Shown here piece after piece: positions 11,904 to 13,745 of a stretch of DNA of 13,745 nt. The notes beneath the pieces were generated by a model that saw only the letters and a program-made list of their open reading frames with translations, was not told the DNA's origin and searched no databases. Within the stretch, counting starts at the first letter, position 1. Every line of letters begins with the position of its first letter. This DNA is from JANLIQ01 sp964358205 (lineage in GTDB: Bacteria; Patescibacteriota; UBA1384; 2-12-FULL-50-11). The stretch spans positions 1-13,745 of the forward strand of contig CAYHNZ010000026.1 of the NCBI GenBank assembly GCA_964358205.1, read 5' to 3'. The translations under genes and the position numbers were made by a program.

Positions 11904-12388
11904 CACTTCGGTGGCGGGGTGCCCTTGAGCATCTTGAGAATGATGGAGTCGGTGTGCAGACCTCGTCCGTCTTGACCGGAGATTTGCCAGCCAGATCGCT
12001 TGTGAAGGTATATCCAGCCGGTAACGTGATTACCGTCCAGGTAACTGTCGATATACGCCGAGCACCACAACTTTTCGGAGTCGAAGTCATAGGTCGTGAT
12101 CTTGAATTTGGTAACCTCGAATCTCGACGAACCTTCGATAGTTCTGCGCATGTCGTCGTAGTCCATGCCGGACTCGTAGTAGTCTGGGGAGACGTACGAC
12201 ATCGCCCTGTTGACGTTGTGCTTGCCCCACTCCACCATGAATCCCTTGGTGGTGTTGAAAACGCCGTCTTCCGGCGATGTGTTGCCGCCACCGCCACCGC
12301 CTCCACCGCAACCAGGCAGGGAGAAGAGGGCAACGATACAAACAACGAAGCCAGTGAGTTTTTTCAATTTCGATAAATGAATGTTCAA
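11903..12388 (-). CDS. Probable lipoprotein, possible NTF2-like domain
   Basis: A 161-residue protein with a lipoprotein signal: positive N-terminus, hydrophobic core and SLPGC (Cys27), followed by eight glycines and a short linker. The mature domain (about 42-150) has an N-terminal helix with FMVEWGKHNVNRAMSYVSPDYY, then strands ending GWQISGQD, an order reminiscent of NTF2-like/SnoaL folds; this is a resemblance only. The start is a TTG at 12388, supported by GGAGG (12394-12398) 5 nt upstream; no ATG in frame fits the signal peptide. The C-terminus is probably displaced by a frameshift (11820-11903). It would sit on the outer face of the cytoplasmic membrane. Confidence 0.72.
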   Translation of the reverse strand: MNIHLSKLKKLTGFVVCIVALFSLPGCGGGGGGGGNTSPEDGVFNTTKGFMVEWGKHNVNRAMSYVSPDYYESGMDYDDMRRTIEGSSRFEVTKFKITTYDFDSEKLWCSAYIDSYLDGNHVTGWIYLHKRSGWQISGQDGRGLHTDSIILKMLKGTPPPK

Positions 12389-12458
12389 CTTTTCCTCCGA
12401 AACCCATCCACTGGTGTTAGCCAGCGAAAGAAACTCCAGTCTCTAATTGGGTGAGCTA

Positions 12459-12487
12459 ACTTTAACCTAATTTGTCAGAGGATTCAA
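12459..12487 (-). promoter_or_regulatory. Possible promoter for the lipoprotein gene at 12388
   Basis: On the minus strand TTGAAT (12482-12487), a 17-nt spacer and TAAAGT (12459-12464). Each hexamer has two mismatches. It lies between the terminator of the previous gene and the TTG start. Confidence 0.4.
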
Positions 12488-12516
12488 GGCTTTTTGAACC
12501 CCAAATTTTCTAAGTA

Positions 12517-12555
12517 CAAAAAAAGTGGGGAGGGTTCTAAAGAACCTTCCCCACT
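12517..12555 (-). terminator. Terminator of the lipoprotein gene at 12570
   Basis: On the minus strand AGTGGGG-AAGGTTC pairs with GAACCC-TCCCCACT around TTTA, followed by seven Ts. It directly follows the stop at 12570. Confidence 0.93.
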
Positions 12556-12569
12556 GGATCGTTTTGGCC

Positions 12570-12992
12570 TTAGCCTTTGCGGCGGATAACGAACTGGACG
12601 TCCGGCATCTTGCTGTCGCGTTTCGCGAACAGGCCGACCCATTCGCTCAAGTTCGGCCCGTGGCCAGCACTCGTGTGCTGGAGCGGATTGACGTTTCGCC
12701 AGGTGTTGCCAGCGGCGGTGACGTTGACGGCTCCGTTCAGGAAACCTTCAATCGTCACGCTGTCGTTGGGATCGCCATCGGTGATAACACCGGTTTTCGG
12801 GTCGTATGAGGCCTTGAAAGGCACGATGTCCTTGCCGCCGTCGGCGGTGTTGTTCTGCCACTCCCATTCACCGTTGTTTTGAGTGCCAGCGGTAGCGAAG
12901 CTGCTGCCACCACACCCGATGGAGATCAACGAAGTGGCGATGACGCTAAACGCGGCCGTCAGGCCGAGCAGGTTTTTCTTGTCTGTGTTCAT
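12570..12992 (-). CDS. Probable lipoprotein, unknown family
   Basis: A 140-residue protein beginning MNTDKKNLLGLTAAF, with a positive N-terminus, a hydrophobic core and ISIGC (Cys27) followed by GGSS, a plausible though not strict lipobox. The mature part has a Trp/Asn-rich segment (GEWEWQNN), then DPKTGVITDGDPNDSVTIEG and a C-terminal basic end. No family is recognised. ATG 12992 is chosen because the signal peptide starts there and the promoter at 13047-13075 would begin transcription near 13040, excluding a longer frame extending to 13148. The only Shine-Dalgarno-like GAGG is too far away (about 17 nt) and lies in a CCTC/GAGG hairpin. It has its own promoter and terminator. Confidence 0.72.
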   Translation of the reverse strand: MNTDKKNLLGLTAAFSVIATSLISIGCGGSSFATAGTQNNGEWEWQNNTADGGKDIVPFKASYDPKTGVITDGDPNDSVTIEGFLNGAVNVTAAGNTWRNVNPLQHTSAGHGPNLSEWVGLFAKRDSKMPDVQFVIRRKG

Positions 12993-13046
12993 AATTTTAA
13001 TTTGCCCCGCCTCTTTTTCGGAGGTACCCCCATATAGGGTGTTGGC

Positions 13047-13075
13047 ACTATACCTGAACATACCAAGAAAGTCAA
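13047..13075 (-). promoter_or_regulatory. Promoter of the lipoprotein gene at 12570
   Basis: On the minus strand TTGACT (13070-13075), a 17-nt spacer and TATAGT (13047-13052), each one mismatch from the sigma70 consensus. It gives a leader of roughly 48 nt. Confidence 0.75.
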
Positions 13076-13107
13076 GAGGAATGTGGTCAATTTTTTCAAT
13101 AATTGAC

Positions 13108-13220
13108 AAGGCTAAAGTTTCAAGTCTGAAGTCTGATGTAAGTCCCAAGTAATAGGTAGTAAGTTTTCGAACTTGATACTTGATACTTTTTACTTAATTT
13201 AGACTTGAGCCTTTAGCCTT
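13108..13220. repeat. Long imperfect inverted repeat of AAGTC/AAGGCT words
   Basis: The left arm 13108-13130 (AAGGCTAAAG..CAAGTCT) matches the reverse complement of the right arm 13198-13220 at about 20 of 23 positions. The interior contains a second palindrome around AAGTTTTCGAACTT and tandem CTTGATA. It lies between the divergent promoters of the lipoprotein gene and of 23S, and no gene is present. Confidence 0.7.
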
Positions 13221-13244
13221 GAGACTTATCGCCTGTATTAGTGC

Positions 13245-13274
13245 TTGACACCCCTTTTAGTATTCTGGTATAAA
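13245..13274 (+). promoter_or_regulatory. Strong promoter for the 23S rRNA unit
   Basis: Consensus -35 TTGACA (13245-13250), an 18-nt spacer and -10 TATAAA (13269-13274). Transcription should begin near 13281, about 415 nt before mature 23S. A dedicated promoter fits 23S being unlinked from 16S. Confidence 0.82.
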
Positions 13275-13333
13275 CTGAAGAAGTTATGTTAAGGAAACTC
13301 ATTGGGGGTGTCGAGTAAGACGAGCTGATTTTT

Positions 13334-13373
13334 AATCCGCCCGCTTTACCGCCGCCTACCGGCGGATTTTTTT
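13334..13373 (+). terminator. Terminator-like hairpin in the 23S leader
   Basis: AATCCGCC (13334-13341) pairs with GGCGGATT (13361-13368), with T run 13367-13373; an alternative stem CCGCC/GGCGG (13349-13365) uses the same right arm. It lies about 53 nt after the predicted start and before 23S, so it would act as an attenuator or end a roughly 90-nt RNA. No other gene could need it. Confidence 0.65.
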
Positions 13374-13694
13374 AACACCGAAGTTTAACAACTCGGTCCA
13401 AACTAAGGCTGAAGGATTTCAGCCTTGAAGGAATTAGCAAGTATAATAATTATGCAGCAAGCTGTTACTTCGACCCGCCGTCCGCCACCTGGCGGAGGCG
13501 GGGAGAAGAACAGATGCTACGCATCTGCTATCCCGTACGAGCTAATTCCAGACAGATACCGTAAGGTGTCTGTTAACCGATGGTCGTCAGAGTAATCTGA
13601 TGATTGTCGGGCTGATGTCGTACCGCAAGTTGCGCCATCAGCAGAAAAATCGGTACGCCCCTCGATTAAATTCGAGGTGATGGTGTACCGCCAA
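13374..13694 (+). promoter_or_regulatory. Structured 23S leader, no protein gene
   Basis: A chain of hairpins: CCCGCC..CCGCC/GGCGG..GGCGGG (13474-13502), CAGATGC/GCATCTG (13511-13527), ACAGATACC/GGTGTCTGT (13552-13573) and CGGTAC..CCTCGA/TCGAGG..GTACCG (13651-13690) directly before 23S. A TATAAT at 13442-13447 lacks a good -35. These are probably precursor folding and processing signals. Confidence 0.55.
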
Positions 13695-13745
13695 GTAGTA
13701 ATTCAATAAAGCACATAGAGGATGCCTTGGTAGATTCAGCTGATG
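13695..13745 (+). rRNA. rrl: 23S rRNA, 5' end (partial)
   Basis: The sequence GCACATAGAGGATGCCTTGG followed by TAGATTCAGCTGATG matches the conserved 5' domain start of bacterial 23S rRNA (E. coli ACGGUGGAUGCCCUGGCAG..GAUG). The mature start is placed near 13695 by alignment to the E. coli 5' end from memory and may be off by some bases. The gene continues beyond the window. Confidence 0.92.

Noticed and set aside
11954..12376. Plus-strand frame opposite the lipoprotein, and minus-strand frames 11863-12345 and 12087-12407
   Set aside because: The frame with a signal peptide, lipobox and Shine-Dalgarno is 11903-12388; the others read Arg/Thr-rich or His/Arg-rich nonsense.
12993..13148. 52-residue N-terminal extension of the 12570 lipoprotein
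   Set aside because: It would run upstream of the promoter at 13047-13075 and place a signal peptide internally.
13281..13373. 5S rRNA or tRNA between promoter and hairpin upstream of 23S
   Set aside because: About 90 nt is too short for 5S, and no 5S loop or cloverleaf motifs are visible.
883..13694. A single mobile element or prophage splitting the rRNA operon
   Set aside because: No transposase, integrase, phage or plasmid genes are present between 16S and 23S; the content is mostly housekeeping metabolism.
1..13745. TGA recoded as Gly (Gracilibacteria/SR1 code)
   Set aside because: TGA ends the VTT and murB genes at the expected places with adjacent starts, so the standard bacterial code is used.

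Overview
The window looks like part of a chromosome from a Patescibacteria/CPR-type bacterium. The reasons are a 16S rRNA gene carrying a self-splicing group I intron with a LAGLIDADG endonuclease, rRNA genes that are not contiguous, very small membrane proteins, several genes without a Shine-Dalgarno sequence, and a compact gene set. TGA serves as a normal stop, so this is not one of the TGA-recoded CPR lineages. The lineage assignment is inference; no 16S stretch long enough to place the organism is present.

Layout. Bases 1-882 hold the 3' end of 16S rRNA, split after the residue equivalent to E. coli U1498 by a 784-nt intron (54-837). A structured spacer and tRNA-Ile(GAT) follow, flanked by broken copies of itself and an 83-bp tandem duplication. 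Then, instead of tRNA-Ala and 23S, come a VTT/DedA-like membrane protein, murB and an L,D-transpeptidase (1538-3625), a terminator, a 59-bp hairpin repeat and a small membrane protein. tRNA-Ala(TGC) appears only at 4135-4210, with its own promoter. Next are an unknown membrane/coiled-coil protein and a half-size EamA transporter.

The middle block (5764-10956) is a folate/thymidylate and DNA-integrity island: a 43-residue membrane protein coupled to glyA, a CYTH-domain protein with thyA, and fpg-folA-dcd as an opposing operon. GlyA makes methylene-THF, ThyA uses it to make dTMP and dihydrofolate, FolA restores THF, and Dcd supplies deoxyuridine nucleotides; Fpg repairs oxidised bases. The right part (11254-12992) carries three minus-strand envelope proteins (one membrane-anchored, two probable lipoproteins), each followed by its own terminator.

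The 5' end of 23S rRNA starts near 13695, driven by a strong promoter at 13245-13274 and a long structured leader. The order 16S - tRNA-Ile - tRNA-Ala - 23S on one strand is the classical rRNA operon order, but here it is stretched over about 12.8 kb with some 16 protein genes inside. The main items for follow-up are this dispersed operon, the intron at the decoding site, the tRNA-Ile fragments and extended helix, the in-frame CTAG-type repeats in murB and fpg, and the terminator-like hairpins placed between promoter and RNA gene for both tRNA-Ala and 23S.
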